Assembly: GCA_964496475.1 (NCBI GenBank)
Contig: CAZBZS010000010.1
Location: forward strand, 1 to 60,569
Length of the DNA: 60,569 nucleotides
Direction of reading: 5' to 3'
Source: JASLPR01 sp964496475
GTDB taxonomy: Bacteria; Chloroflexota; UBA11872; VXNJ01
A model generated the notes under the pieces. That model saw nothing but the letters and a program-made list of their open reading frames with translations. It was not told the DNA's origin and did not search any database. Below are positions 35,176 through 43,143 of the stretch, one piece after another. Every line of letters starts with the position of its first letter. The first letter of the stretch is position 1. Made by a program: the position numbers and the translations under genes.

Positions 35176-35910
35176 ATGGAACTCACCGGCAGAGTCGCGC
35201 TGGTCACTGGCGCCAGCCGCGGCATAGGTGAGGCCATCGCCCTAGGCTACGCCACCGCCGGCGCCCACGTCGCCCTCGCCGCCCGCGATGCCGATAATCT
35301 GAACTCCGTCGCCGGCCGGATCAACGCCGCCGGCGGATCGTGCAGCGTCTACCCTCTGGATGTCGCTGAGCACACCGCTGTCGGCCGCACCATCGACAGC
35401 ATCATCCGCGATCTTGGCCGCCTCGACATCCTCTGCAACAACGCCGGCATCAGCACCGCACGCGGCAACATCGTCGATGTCCCGCCCGAGCGTTTCGCCG
35501 CCCTATACGCCGTCAACGTCACCGGGCTCTACTCCTGCTGTCACGCCGTCCTACCCCACATGACCCAGCGCAGTTACGGCCGCATCGTCAACATCAGCTC
35601 CGGCTCCGCCTACATGTGCAAGCCCGGCACCGCCGCCTACTCAAGCTCCAAGGCCGCCGTTAATGCCATCACCGTCGCCCTCGCCGACGAGACCCACGAA
35701 TTCAACATCCTGGTCAACGCCATGAGCCCCGGTTCCATCCGCACCGATATGAATCCCTCCGCCGACACCCCGCCTTCTGCCGCCGTCCCCACCGCCCTCT
35801 GGCTGGCTTCCCTCCCCGACGACGGCCCCACCGGCCGCTTCTACCGTTTCATGGAGGAAATCCCCATCCTCCCGCCCACCGACGTAGACTTCAGCTCCGG
35901 CCCCGATTAG
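35176..35910 (+). CDS. short-chain dehydrogenase/reductase (SDR)
   Basis: A 244-residue classical SDR with T-G-A-S-R-G-I-G near residue 11, the N-N-A-G motif near 88, a catalytic Ser in N-I-S-S-G near 139 and Y-S-S-S-K near 154. It is intact, unlike the SDR at 15289. ATG start with GAGGAGG about 8 bases upstream. It oxidises or reduces an alcohol/ketone using NAD(P); the substrate is unknown. Confidence 0.87.
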   Translation: MELTGRVALVTGASRGIGEAIALGYATAGAHVALAARDADNLNSVAGRINAAGGSCSVYPLDVAEHTAVGRTIDSIIRDLGRLDILCNNAGISTARGNIVDVPPERFAALYAVNVTGLYSCCHAVLPHMTQRSYGRIVNISSGSAYMCKPGTAAYSSSKAAVNAITVALADETHEFNILVNAMSPGSIRTDMNPSADTPPSAAVPTALWLASLPDDGPTGRFYRFMEEIPILPPTDVDFSSGPD

Positions 35911-35936
35911 CTTTTAGCACCCACCCAGCCAGTCCC

Positions 35937-36290
35937 ATGGCAGCGAAACTCACCCTGTTCGTCGGCACGTATACAGGCCTCGGCTCGCTCGGCATCTACA
36001 CCTGCCAGATGGACCCCACCACCGGAGCCCTAGAACAGCTCGCCGTCACCAGCGGCATCGCGGAACCCTCGTTTCTCGCCCTCGATCCCACCGGCGACCA
36101 CCTTTATGCCGTCTCCGAAACCGCGGACGTAGCGGCAAAACTTAAGCCCCACACTGGGCTGCCGCACACTTGTGGAAGCCCGCCCGCCTGTCGTCAGCTT
36201 TCTGCCACAGTGGCCGGTCGTATCTTCCGTCTAGGGTTGGGGCCGTCAGCTAGCGACCCCACTGATATCAACAAGTTAGTGCCGGCCTAG
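35937..36290 (+). pseudogene. N-terminal fragment of a 7-bladed-propeller lactonase (6-phosphogluconolactonase-like)
   Basis: Residues 1-62 match the start of the bacterial lactonase family (F-V-G-T-Y-T near residue 8, G-I-Y-T-C near 19, P-S-F-L-A-L-D-P near 43 and H-L-Y-A-V-S-E near 53). After that the frame loses similarity, ending at residue 117 in unrelated sequence. A full lactonase has about 340-380 residues. It follows the intact SDR by 26 bases, so it was probably part of the same operon before truncation. Its 3' end overlaps the convergent hypothetical gene by four bases. Confidence 0.65.
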
Positions 36291-36730
36291 ATTGGATTCA
36301 CCTCATCATCGGCGGTCTCCTCCGGTCCGGCGGAATCAACCCCATATTTCTCCTCCAGGAAGTGACCCAGGATACGCACTCTCACCGCCAGGATCGCCTG
36401 CGACACCGCCAGACGCCCAAGCTCGGCCTCGTCGGCTTCCGGCACCGACTCCGGTCCTCCGTATTTATCCATCATCTGCCTGGCCTCGGCCACGACCGCC
36501 TCCCACCTCCGAGTCAAGAACGACGCCTGAGCGGTGAGGGCCTCGGCGCCGTCAAACCGCCGCAGGTCATTAAGGGCCTCGGTCCTCGTTTCCCAGAAAA
36601 TTCCCGGCGCTAACTTCGCCACGAATTTCAGGTGTTCGGCGATCCCTTCGTCACTGCGAAGAAACCACTCCACCACGGCGGCGGGATCGTCGATCGGCGG
36701 CATGATTTCCTGTGCTCCCGACTCCGACAT
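36287..36730 (-). CDS. hypothetical protein, mainly helical
   Basis: A 147-residue soluble protein without recognised family. It is acidic and alpha-helical in character, with D-D-P-A-A-V-V-E-W-F-L near residue 16 and a run of helices to the end; no Cys pairs or membrane segments. GGAG 7 bases before the ATG at 36730 supports this start over the longer frame to 36799. Confidence 0.55.
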   Translation of the reverse strand: MSESGAQEIMPPIDDPAAVVEWFLRSDEGIAEHLKFVAKLAPGIFWETRTEALNDLRRFDGAEALTAQASFLTRRWEAVVAEARQMMDKYGGPESVPEADEAELGRLAVSQAILAVRVRILGHFLEEKYGVDSAGPEETADDEVNPI

Positions 36731-36955
36731 TTTCAGACTCCCTATCCGGTCCTCGTAAGAAATCGAGGGGACGACACTCTGGCAGACGCGGCCGATCAAT
36801 CAATCGCCGCCCCATCACTCGATGTCCGTAGTATCGGACCTGTATCGAGGACTGGTCCTCCCGTCCCCCATCAGCGCGGCGCGTCGGCGAAGATGCGCCG
36901 TCATCGAATCCATAAGAGAGAATACGGTCGACACTCTGGGCCTGTGATTCAGCGG

Positions 36956-37027
36956 TACCCCCGGGGCGACTCGAACGCCCGCACCCGACTCCGGAGGCCG
37001 GTGCTCTATCCGCTGAGCTACGGGGGC
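36956..37027 (-). tRNA. tRNA-Arg (anticodon CCG)
   Basis: A full cloverleaf folds on the minus strand: 7-bp acceptor stem (with a G-U first pair), D arm with G-C-T-C/G-A-G-C, anticodon stem C-C-G-G-C/G-T-C-G-G with a C-T-C-C-G-G-A loop placing CCG as anticodon, short variable loop and T arm with T-T-C-G-A. A73 is the discriminator; CCA is not encoded. It decodes CGG. tRNA genes of this kind are common integrase targets, but no attachment duplication was found. Confidence 0.93.
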
Positions 37028-37121
37028 CGATTCTCGGACCCGAAGTATATCAACCGGCCTGCGGCGCACCTTGCGCTAATCTTTCGCCCACTCGGATTCA
37101 TTTCCATCTGCGAGTCCTATA

Positions 37122-38210
37122 ATGCTCATTACCGATATCTCCTTGGAATCCTTTCGTTGGCCGCGTACGCGGCCGATCCGCAACGGCATGTTCGTCTATA
37201 CGCACGTCGAACTCAGCATCCTGCGAGTCGAAAGTGACGCGGGTATCAGCGGCATCGCCCCCGGGGCTGGCGGGCCGGTAGGTGCCGCCATGCTCGAAGG
37301 ATTTCGAGATGTCCTCATCGGCCAGGACCCCATGAACGTCGAACGCATCTGGCATCAACTCTGGATACCCAAGCTTTTCGGCCGGCGCGGCGCCGAAACC
37401 CGCGTCATCAGCAGCATCGACATCGCCATCTGGGACCTGATCGGCAAGTACTTGCAGCAGCCCGTGTACAAACTTCTCGGGGGAGCCCGCGACCGCGTTC
37501 CCGTATACATCGCCGGAGGTTACTACGAAGAAGGCAAAGGGCTGGACGATCTCGCCGCCGAGATGGACGAGAACATCGAGATGGGCGCCACTGCCGTGAA
37601 GATGAAGATCGGCGGCGAGATGATCGCCGCCGATGTGGAGCGCGTCCGCGTCGCTCGCGAAGCCATCGGACCTGACGTCGCCCTCATGGTCGACGCCAAC
37701 AACGCCTATCGCGCTCACGAGGCCATCCGCATAGCCAGAATGATGGAGCCCTACAACATCTACTGGTTCGAGGAGCCCTGTGGCGCGGACGATTATCAGG
37801 GCCACGCCCGGGTCGCCGCCGCGACCTCTACCCCAATCGCAACTGGCGAGAACGAATACACCCGTTACGGCTTCCGCGATCTGATCCAGCACGGCGCCGC
37901 CGCCATCCTTCAGCCCGACGCCAACATCATGGGTGGGGTGACCGAGTTCCGCAAGGTCGCCGACCTCGCCGCCGCCCATGATCTGGCCATCTCCCCTCAC
38001 GGCGGCCAGGATGTTCACATCCATCTCACCGCCGGGGTTCCAGCCGGGCTCATCCTTGAGTTTTATCGCAGCACCGTAGATCCTCTCTGGGACAAGAAAT
38101 TCATGGAACCTTTGACGCTTGATAAGGACGGAATGCTCGCACCGCCGGACCGTCCCGGGTTCGGAATCGAACCCAACTACGAAGCTATCGAACCCCATCG
38201 CGTCGCCTGA
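37122..38210 (+). CDS. enolase-superfamily enzyme (mandelate racemase type)
   Basis: A 362-residue protein with K-x-K in A-V-K-M-K-I-G near residue 159, the metal ligands in M-V-D-A-N-N near 189, F-E-E-P near 215 and T-G-E-N-E near 240, and a catalytic His in S-P-H-G-G near 290. This set fits racemase/dehydratase chemistry on acid sugars. Start ATG at 37122 beside tRNA-Arg (95 bases). It overlaps the lipoate ligase frame by 92 bases, so the two may be translationally coupled. Fourth enolase-superfamily gene in the window. Confidence 0.86.
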   Translation: MLITDISLESFRWPRTRPIRNGMFVYTHVELSILRVESDAGISGIAPGAGGPVGAAMLEGFRDVLIGQDPMNVERIWHQLWIPKLFGRRGAETRVISSIDIAIWDLIGKYLQQPVYKLLGGARDRVPVYIAGGYYEEGKGLDDLAAEMDENIEMGATAVKMKIGGEMIAADVERVRVAREAIGPDVALMVDANNAYRAHEAIRIARMMEPYNIYWFEEPCGADDYQGHARVAAATSTPIATGENEYTRYGFRDLIQHGAAAILQPDANIMGGVTEFRKVADLAAAHDLAISPHGGQDVHIHLTAGVPAGLILEFYRSTVDPLWDKKFMEPLTLDKDGMLAPPDRPGFGIEPNYEAIEPHRVA

Positions 38211-38991
38211 TCGCCGCTCGCCGACCGCCTGGCGCCTACTCCGTACGCCCCCCGCCCCCGGCGCCTGGAACATGGCCGTCGATGAGTCCCTCATGGAGTC
38301 CGTGCGCCAGGGCGGGCCGCCGGTTTTGCGTTTTTACGACTGGGAGCCGGCCTGCCTTTCTATCGGGTATTTCGAGGCGTTTGCGGCGGTCGATTCCCGC
38401 GAATGTCGCCGTCGTGGAATCGACATCGTCCGCAGGCCAACGGGCGGCAACGCTATCCTTCATGAGCAATGCCTGACGTACTCAGTCGTGCTGCCCGCGT
38501 GTTCATCTCTGGTAGATGGCGGGATCGTTCCTTCCTACCGGCGCTTGAGCCGGCCGTTTCAGGAGGCTCTTCTCGAAGTCGGGGCGCCGGTCGCCACCGC
38601 CCCCGACTCCGCCCGACCCGCCACCGGCTTCGACTGTTTCGCCGCACCGGCTCCGCATGAAATCACGCTGGCTGGACGCAAGATTCTCGGCAGCGCCCAG
38701 ACCCGGCGTCGCGGAGTCGTTCTCCAGCATGGCTCGCTAATTTCCGGCGTGACGCCCGACCTGACGTGTCTGTCCAGCACCCCTTCCGACAGTCACCCTT
38801 CCCCCGGTCCTCCTTTGCTCGAATTTCTCCCCGACGGCCCAGGCGCCCTCCCCACCGCCATAGCCCACCACTGCGCCGTCGGTTGGTCGGCTCACTTCCA
38901 AAACGACGACCTCTCGCTGGCTGAAAGCGAACTTGCTTCGTCTCTAGTCTGGGACAAGTACTCAACTTCGCGCTGGACCGAAATTCGGTAG
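38119..38991 (+). CDS. lipoate-protein ligase / octanoyltransferase family protein
   Basis: A BPL/LplA/LipB-fold enzyme that attaches or moves lipoyl or octanoyl groups on carrier domains. Visible: N-M-A-V-D-E near residue 51, R-F-Y-D-W near 70, R-R-P-T-G-G-N-A near 104, and G-R-K-I-L-G-S-A-Q near 186 with the active Lys, then Q-H-G-S. The only good start codon before the conserved W-R-L-L is ATG 38119, which overlaps the previous gene by 92 bases in another frame; a non-standard start near 38200 is the alternative. LplA and LipM-type octanoyltransferases cannot be told apart here. Confidence 0.78.
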   Translation: MIRTECSHRRTVPGSESNPTTKLSNPIASPDRRSPTAWRLLRTPPAPGAWNMAVDESLMESVRQGGPPVLRFYDWEPACLSIGYFEAFAAVDSRECRRRGIDIVRRPTGGNAILHEQCLTYSVVLPACSSLVDGGIVPSYRRLSRPFQEALLEVGAPVATAPDSARPATGFDCFAAPAPHEITLAGRKILGSAQTRRRGVVLQHGSLISGVTPDLTCLSSTPSDSHPSPGPPLLEFLPDGPGALPTAIAHHCAVGWSAHFQNDDLSLAESELASSLVWDKYSTSRWTEIR

Positions 38992-39094
38992 GCGACTTGG
39001 CCGGGGCAACACTCCTGTCAGGCGGTCGGCAACGACGGCATATTCGTGAGCAATCTTACCCGCGATCCGCCCCGCACCCGGCTATGTTGCCGAG

Positions 39095-40112
39095 ATGCTC
39101 GATCGATTCGGAACAGTGATAGCGATACTGGCGGGGGTGGTGGTGTTATTCCTCTTCGCCCGCGTCCTCGGACTTGGATTCCTCAGCGGTCTTTCAGACG
39201 ACCCCGGACCAAGTCCAGCAGCGGAAGCCGGTGGCCTGCCGGCATCTGTGTTCGACCAGCGAACACCGCGCGACGGCATCCGGCCGATATACGACCCCGG
39301 CTTTATCCCGGCTTTACAGGCCGATCTGGGCCCCTCTGAGATGGTCGTGGCGGTGGAGATGGGCGGTGAGGTCCACGCCTACCCCATTGCTGTTCTCAAT
39401 TCTCCGGAAATAGTCAACGACGTGGTCGGTGGGAGGCCAATCCTCGTTACGTGGTGACCACTCTGTTATTCCAGTCTCGTGCACGACCGCAGAGTTGAAG
39501 GGAGCACTCTCACTTTCGGTAACCAGGGTGCGCTCTACATGTTCAATATGACCTGGTGGGACCATGAGACCGGCAGCATCTGGGTGCAGCTCACCAGCAG
39601 CGCCGAGCGGGGCGAGCTTGTCGGCGCCACCCTCGAACAACTACCGGCCTACACCGGATCGTAGAGCACCTGGCTCGCCTCCCATCCCGACACCTTGTTG
39701 CTCGACGAATCCCGCGGATTTTCCTTCAGAGAGGTTCCGCACGACAGGTTTGTCATCGGGATAACCCTGGGCGACGACTCATCGGCGTACTACTACCCGG
39801 AGGCCGCCGCCGCGGGCGTTCTGAACGATTCCGTGGGGGCACTCCGGTGATCGTCTACCTGCGAGGGGACAACCGGGTCATCAAGACCGTTTCGCAGGTC
39901 GTCGACGGCGAAGCGCTCACGTTCACCGTGGTCGATGATCTCCTGGTGGAGATCAGACCGGTAGCAACTGGTCGTCCGAAAATGGGCTCGCGTTGGAAGG
40001 TCAACTACAGGACCGCTTCCTGGCACCGATCCCCTACACTCCGGCGTTCGATTGGTCATGGCGAGACTTCTATCCAGCCGCCCGGTTCTATCCTGAGTAT
40101 TGCGGCAATTAG
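39095..40112 (+). pseudogene. DUF3179 protein with in-frame TGA at CxxC; also carries TAG and frameshifts
   Basis: An N-terminal membrane anchor (residues 8-30) leads into a DUF3179 domain: F-D-Q-R-T-P-R-D-G-I near 54, H-A-Y-P-I near 99, N-D-V-V-G-G near 110 and V-T-W at 118-120. TGA 39455-39457 is codon 121, then P-L-C (Cys124). In Cys homologues this is the first Cys of a C-P-L-C motif, so the TGA could be selenocysteine. The gene is also damaged by TAG at 39662-39664 and by -1 frame changes near 39845 and 39955. With those repaired the DUF3179 end is recovered (F-D-W-S-W-R-D-F-Y-P), closing at 40112. It is therefore a decaying or error-containing gene, perhaps once a membrane-bound selenoprotein. 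Confidence 0.68.
39461..39494 (+). promoter_or_regulatory. possible SECIS-like structure in the DUF3179 gene
   Basis: A 5-bp outer stem (39461-39465 with 39490-39494) can enclose a 3-bp inner stem (39477-39479 with 39484-39486) and a TGCA loop whose second base is G. The loop is about 22 bases after the TGA. It is less regular than the redoxin hairpin. Confidence 0.28.
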
Positions 40113-41083
40113 CTGCGCTGCAGGAGCAGTCCGGCCCACCATTCCGCCACCTGCTCCACCCCTTCCACTCTCTCCTCCAACTCCGATCCCTCTCCGCCTC
40201 GCACCACTCTGCCCTCCACATCCCAGAAGCCCTCGAACCCGAATCCCGCGAACGCCTCAAGCGTCGCCGGCGTAGCTTCGTGTCGGGCCAGCGGAACCGC
40301 AACCGCGTCCGCTCCCCGCTTTCGCAGGCGACCGTTTAGATCGGACAGCAAAACATCTTCCGTCTGATCGACCACAACCCCGAACGCCACCGTGCCGGAG
40401 CCGATCTCACGGGCCCGATAGACGTCCGACAGCGTCGATAGCGACAGTTGCCCCGGCGCGACCTCTTCGCCCGCTACCGCCGTGCCGTACGTCAAAAAGC
40501 AGGTATCGTACCTCAGGGCCAGCACCCGGCTGATCAGGCCGAGCGGCCCCATCGCAATGCCGATCGTCGGGGCTGTGGACCGTTCGAACATGCGCAGCGC
40601 CGACAGAGAATCCTCCAGGCTCCGCGCCATCCCGACGACCTTTACTATCCCCATTTCGGAGTCCGTCATTTCTTGCTGAATCCGTTCGATACCCTGGGGC
40701 ATGCGCTCAAAGTCGTGATGCGAAACCACTACCCGGTGCCAGTACGATTCCGGCACAAACTGGATGGCGTCAAGTTCTATGTCGACATATTCAGAGCCAA
40801 GTTCGAGCGCGTCTAGTAACACCGCCACCCGCCGCGCCTCATCCCCCTCGTAGCGCCCACCCTCGCGAACCGGCCGGTTGGTCAAAACCAGCGGCAGCGG
40901 CCGCTCGGTCACCAGGGTTTTGAGGTGGTAGTCGCCCATCAGGTCGAGCCGCAGCTCGATGATGTCGGCCCGGTCAGCCACGGCGCCGTAATCGGCTAGG
41001 GCCGCGCCCGTGTCTCGCGGCCCCAGCGCTACGCCCAGCATTCGCCGATGTCCATTGCCCAGGTTCTGATTCACCGTCGCCAT
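40109..41083 (-). CDS. type I 3-dehydroquinate dehydratase with truncated shikimate-dehydrogenase-like C-terminus
   Basis: A 324-residue protein. Residues 15-215 match type I dehydroquinase: E-L-R-L-D near 43, the catalytic His in S-H-H-D near 124 and the Schiff-base Lys in V-K-V-V near 147. It removes water from 3-dehydroquinate in the shikimate pathway. Residues 225-300 (G-S-G-T-V-A-F-G-V-V and A-V-P-L-A-R-H) look like the substrate-binding half of shikimate dehydrogenase, but no NADP domain follows. This is likely a cut-down form of an AroD-AroE fusion. Its end overlaps the last bases of the convergent DUF3179 gene. Confidence 0.8.
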   Translation of the reverse strand: MATVNQNLGNGHRRMLGVALGPRDTGAALADYGAVADRADIIELRLDLMGDYHLKTLVTERPLPLVLTNRPVREGGRYEGDEARRVAVLLDALELGSEYVDIELDAIQFVPESYWHRVVVSHHDFERMPQGIERIQQEMTDSEMGIVKVVGMARSLEDSLSALRMFERSTAPTIGIAMGPLGLISRVLALRYDTCFLTYGTAVAGEEVAPGQLSLSTLSDVYRAREIGSGTVAFGVVVDQTEDVLLSDLNGRLRKRGADAVAVPLARHEATPATLEAFAGFGFEGFWDVEGRVVRGGEGSELEERVEGVEQVAEWWAGLLLQRS

Positions 41084-41167
41084 CCGTGTAATGTATCCGC
41101 GCTAAAGATTAGATAACAGGCACGACCGCGCCAAACGGTCGCGCCGCAAATTCATTCGGAGGACGCC

Positions 41168-42151
41168 TTGGCCAAGATGATCGGATTCTCTTCGACGCTC
41201 AAGTACAGCCTCGACGAACTCCGCGAAATGCTTACGGCCAACGGCCACGAACTCTTGGAGGGGCCGGATTACAGCGGCGTCCCCACTGAGGACGATGTCT
41301 CCGAAATGCTGGCAGAACTCTTACCCGATGCCGACGCCATCCTGCTGGGAGGCGCCCTCTTCACCGCAAGTCACCTAGCCTCCGCCCCTAATCTTAAGGT
41401 CGTCTCCCGCGCCGGGGTCGGCTATGACGCCGTCGATCTCGAAGCCGCCGCCACTGCCGGGGTTCCGGTCACCATCACCATTCACGCCAACTTCGAGACC
41501 GTCGCCGATTTCGCCATCACTCTAATGCTCGCGCTCACCCGCCGGTTGATTACAAATCATGTCGATCTCAGCACAGGCACCTGGAACCGCTCTGTCGGCA
41601 GCGACTTCTCCGGCCGGACTATCGGAATAGCCGGCCTTGGCCGAATAGGCAGGGCGGTAGCGATTCGGGCCAGGGGGTTTGGCATGCCGATCATCGCCCA
41701 CGAGCTATATCCCAACCAGAAGTTCGTCGTCCAGCACGACATTCGGCTGGTTGATCTGGACACGCTCTGTCGCGAGGCCGACTTCATCTCGCTGCACATG
41801 CCCAGCACTCCCGAGACCCAACATTGCATTAACGCCGATCGGCTGGCTCTTATGAAGCCCACCGCATACCTGGTCAACACCGCTCGCGGGATTTTGATCG
41901 ACGAGCCCGCTCTGCTGCACGCCCTGACCAACGGGATTATCGCCGGTGCGGGACTCGACGTGTTCAATGTCGAGCCGATCTCCGAATCTCCATTCTTCAG
42001 CCTGCCCAACACCATCGTCACTCCCCATATCGCGGGGATTAGCGACGAGGCCAACCGGCGGATGATCCTGGACTGTGCCAGGAACGCGATGGCGGTTATT
42101 TCTGGCGACTGGCCGCGCGACATCGTTGTCAACGGCGTCTATTCCGGGTAG
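41168..42151 (+). CDS. D-2-hydroxyacid dehydrogenase (SerA-like)
   Basis: A 327-residue NAD-dependent dehydrogenase. G-L-G-R-I-G-R-A-V-A near residue 157 binds NAD, N-T-A-R-G near 236 has the catalytic Arg, N-V-E-P near 268 the Glu, and T-P-H-I-A-G near 285 the His. TTG start with GGAGG. No ACT domain. It is similar in length and order to the gene at 26842, suggesting paralogues with different substrates. A HAD phosphatase gene follows after 12 bases and may act on a related metabolite. Confidence 0.87.
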   Translation: MAKMIGFSSTLKYSLDELREMLTANGHELLEGPDYSGVPTEDDVSEMLAELLPDADAILLGGALFTASHLASAPNLKVVSRAGVGYDAVDLEAAATAGVPVTITIHANFETVADFAITLMLALTRRLITNHVDLSTGTWNRSVGSDFSGRTIGIAGLGRIGRAVAIRARGFGMPIIAHELYPNQKFVVQHDIRLVDLDTLCREADFISLHMPSTPETQHCINADRLALMKPTAYLVNTARGILIDEPALLHALTNGIIAGAGLDVFNVEPISESPFFSLPNTIVTPHIAGISDEANRRMILDCARNAMAVISGDWPRDIVVNGVYSG

Positions 42152-42163
42152 GGCGGCCCGCCG

Positions 42164-42973
42164 TTGATTCTCGCATTCGATCTGGACGGTGTGATCTACG
42201 CCGGTGGCGATCTAATTCCCGGCGCGGCTGAGGCGATCACCCTCGCCCGGCGTTTCGGTCACGACGTCTATTTCATCAGCAATAACGTTCAGCTAAACGC
42301 AGCCCAGCTTGCCGGCCGTCTGCAGGGCCTGGGCATCGACGCCGATCCGGCCGAAGTCGTCTGCGCCACCGAAATCGCCGCCGATGTTGTCGATGCCTTG
42401 CAACCCCGGCCGAATCGGGTTCTCGTGCTCGGCACGGATGCCATCGCCGGCCCCATCGCCCGCACCGGAATGGAAGTCGTCCGCGGTCTCACTGCCGATC
42501 CCGTCGACGCCGTGGTCCTAGGCATCGACTCCAATATTGCCTTCCAGGATTTGGCCGCCGCCCACCGCGTCATCGAACGCGACGGTGCCATCCTCGTGGC
42601 CCCAAATAATGACGCATCCTTCGCCACTTCCGGCGGCACCAGTCCCGGCGTCGGAGCGTTCGTCGCCGCGCTACGGGCGTCCTGCGGGGCGGAACCGGTC
42701 GTTGTCGGCAAACCGGCTCCACATCTTTTCCGCCATATCCTCGAAATCGAAGACGCGACGGCGGAGAATCTGCTGGTGATCGGCGACAGTCTTTACTCGG
42801 ATATCGGTGGGGCAATATCTGTTGGGGCCAGGTCGGCTCTCGTGCTGACCGGGGTCGACTCCCGCACTTCCACTGCCGCCCTGCCCCCCGATCGCCAGCC
42901 CGATTACATCCTCAACCGCCTCACCGACCTCCCGTTCGCCGAGCTGGCCGCCGGCCACCCAGTATCGAACTAA
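42164..42973 (+). CDS. HAD-superfamily phosphatase, subfamily IIA (NagD/PGP-like)
   Basis: A 269-residue hydrolase with motif I D-L-D-G-V-I near residue 6, the motif II region I-S-N-N near 38, motif III Lys in V-G-K-P near 184 and motif IV G-D-S-L-Y-S-D near 208. The large cap between motifs II and III (residues 50-170) defines subfamily IIA. Typical roles are dephosphorylation of phosphoglycolate, nucleotides or sugar phosphates. TTG start with an AGGGCGG site, 12 bases after the dehydrogenase: likely one operon. Confidence 0.83.
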   Translation: MILAFDLDGVIYAGGDLIPGAAEAITLARRFGHDVYFISNNVQLNAAQLAGRLQGLGIDADPAEVVCATEIAADVVDALQPRPNRVLVLGTDAIAGPIARTGMEVVRGLTADPVDAVVLGIDSNIAFQDLAAAHRVIERDGAILVAPNNDASFATSGGTSPGVGAFVAALRASCGAEPVVVGKPAPHLFRHILEIEDATAENLLVIGDSLYSDIGGAISVGARSALVLTGVDSRTSTAALPPDRQPDYILNRLTDLPFAELAAGHPVSN

Positions 42974-43143
42974 GACTAGCGATCGTGCTCGGCGCTATCA
43001 CCCCGACGATTATCACCGCCTCCGGCGACGGCGGTTCGCTGGTAGGCTCGGATCTGGTCAACGTTCGGGATCGACCCGGCATCGCCGCCGTGGGCCGCCG
43101 GCTCACCGACGACGTCTCCACCGCCTGAGATTAGGGAGTTCCA

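Noticed and set aside
36956..37027. tRNA-Arg as the attachment site of the island at 32.9-35.1 kb
   Set aside because: No duplication of the tRNA 3' end was found near the integrase fragment, and two unrelated genes lie between.
15493..39664. Recurrent in-frame TAG codons (15493, 15505, 23390, 39662) as a sign of TAG recoding
   Set aside because: TAG also ends many intact genes here (for example pheA, the potassium channel and the redoxin). The interrupted genes show other damage too, so ordinary decay is the better explanation.
42985..43128. 47-residue ORF between the HAD gene and ubiD
   Set aside because: It has a GTG start and ends cleanly, but no ribosome binding site, family or membrane segment was seen, so it was not listed as a gene.
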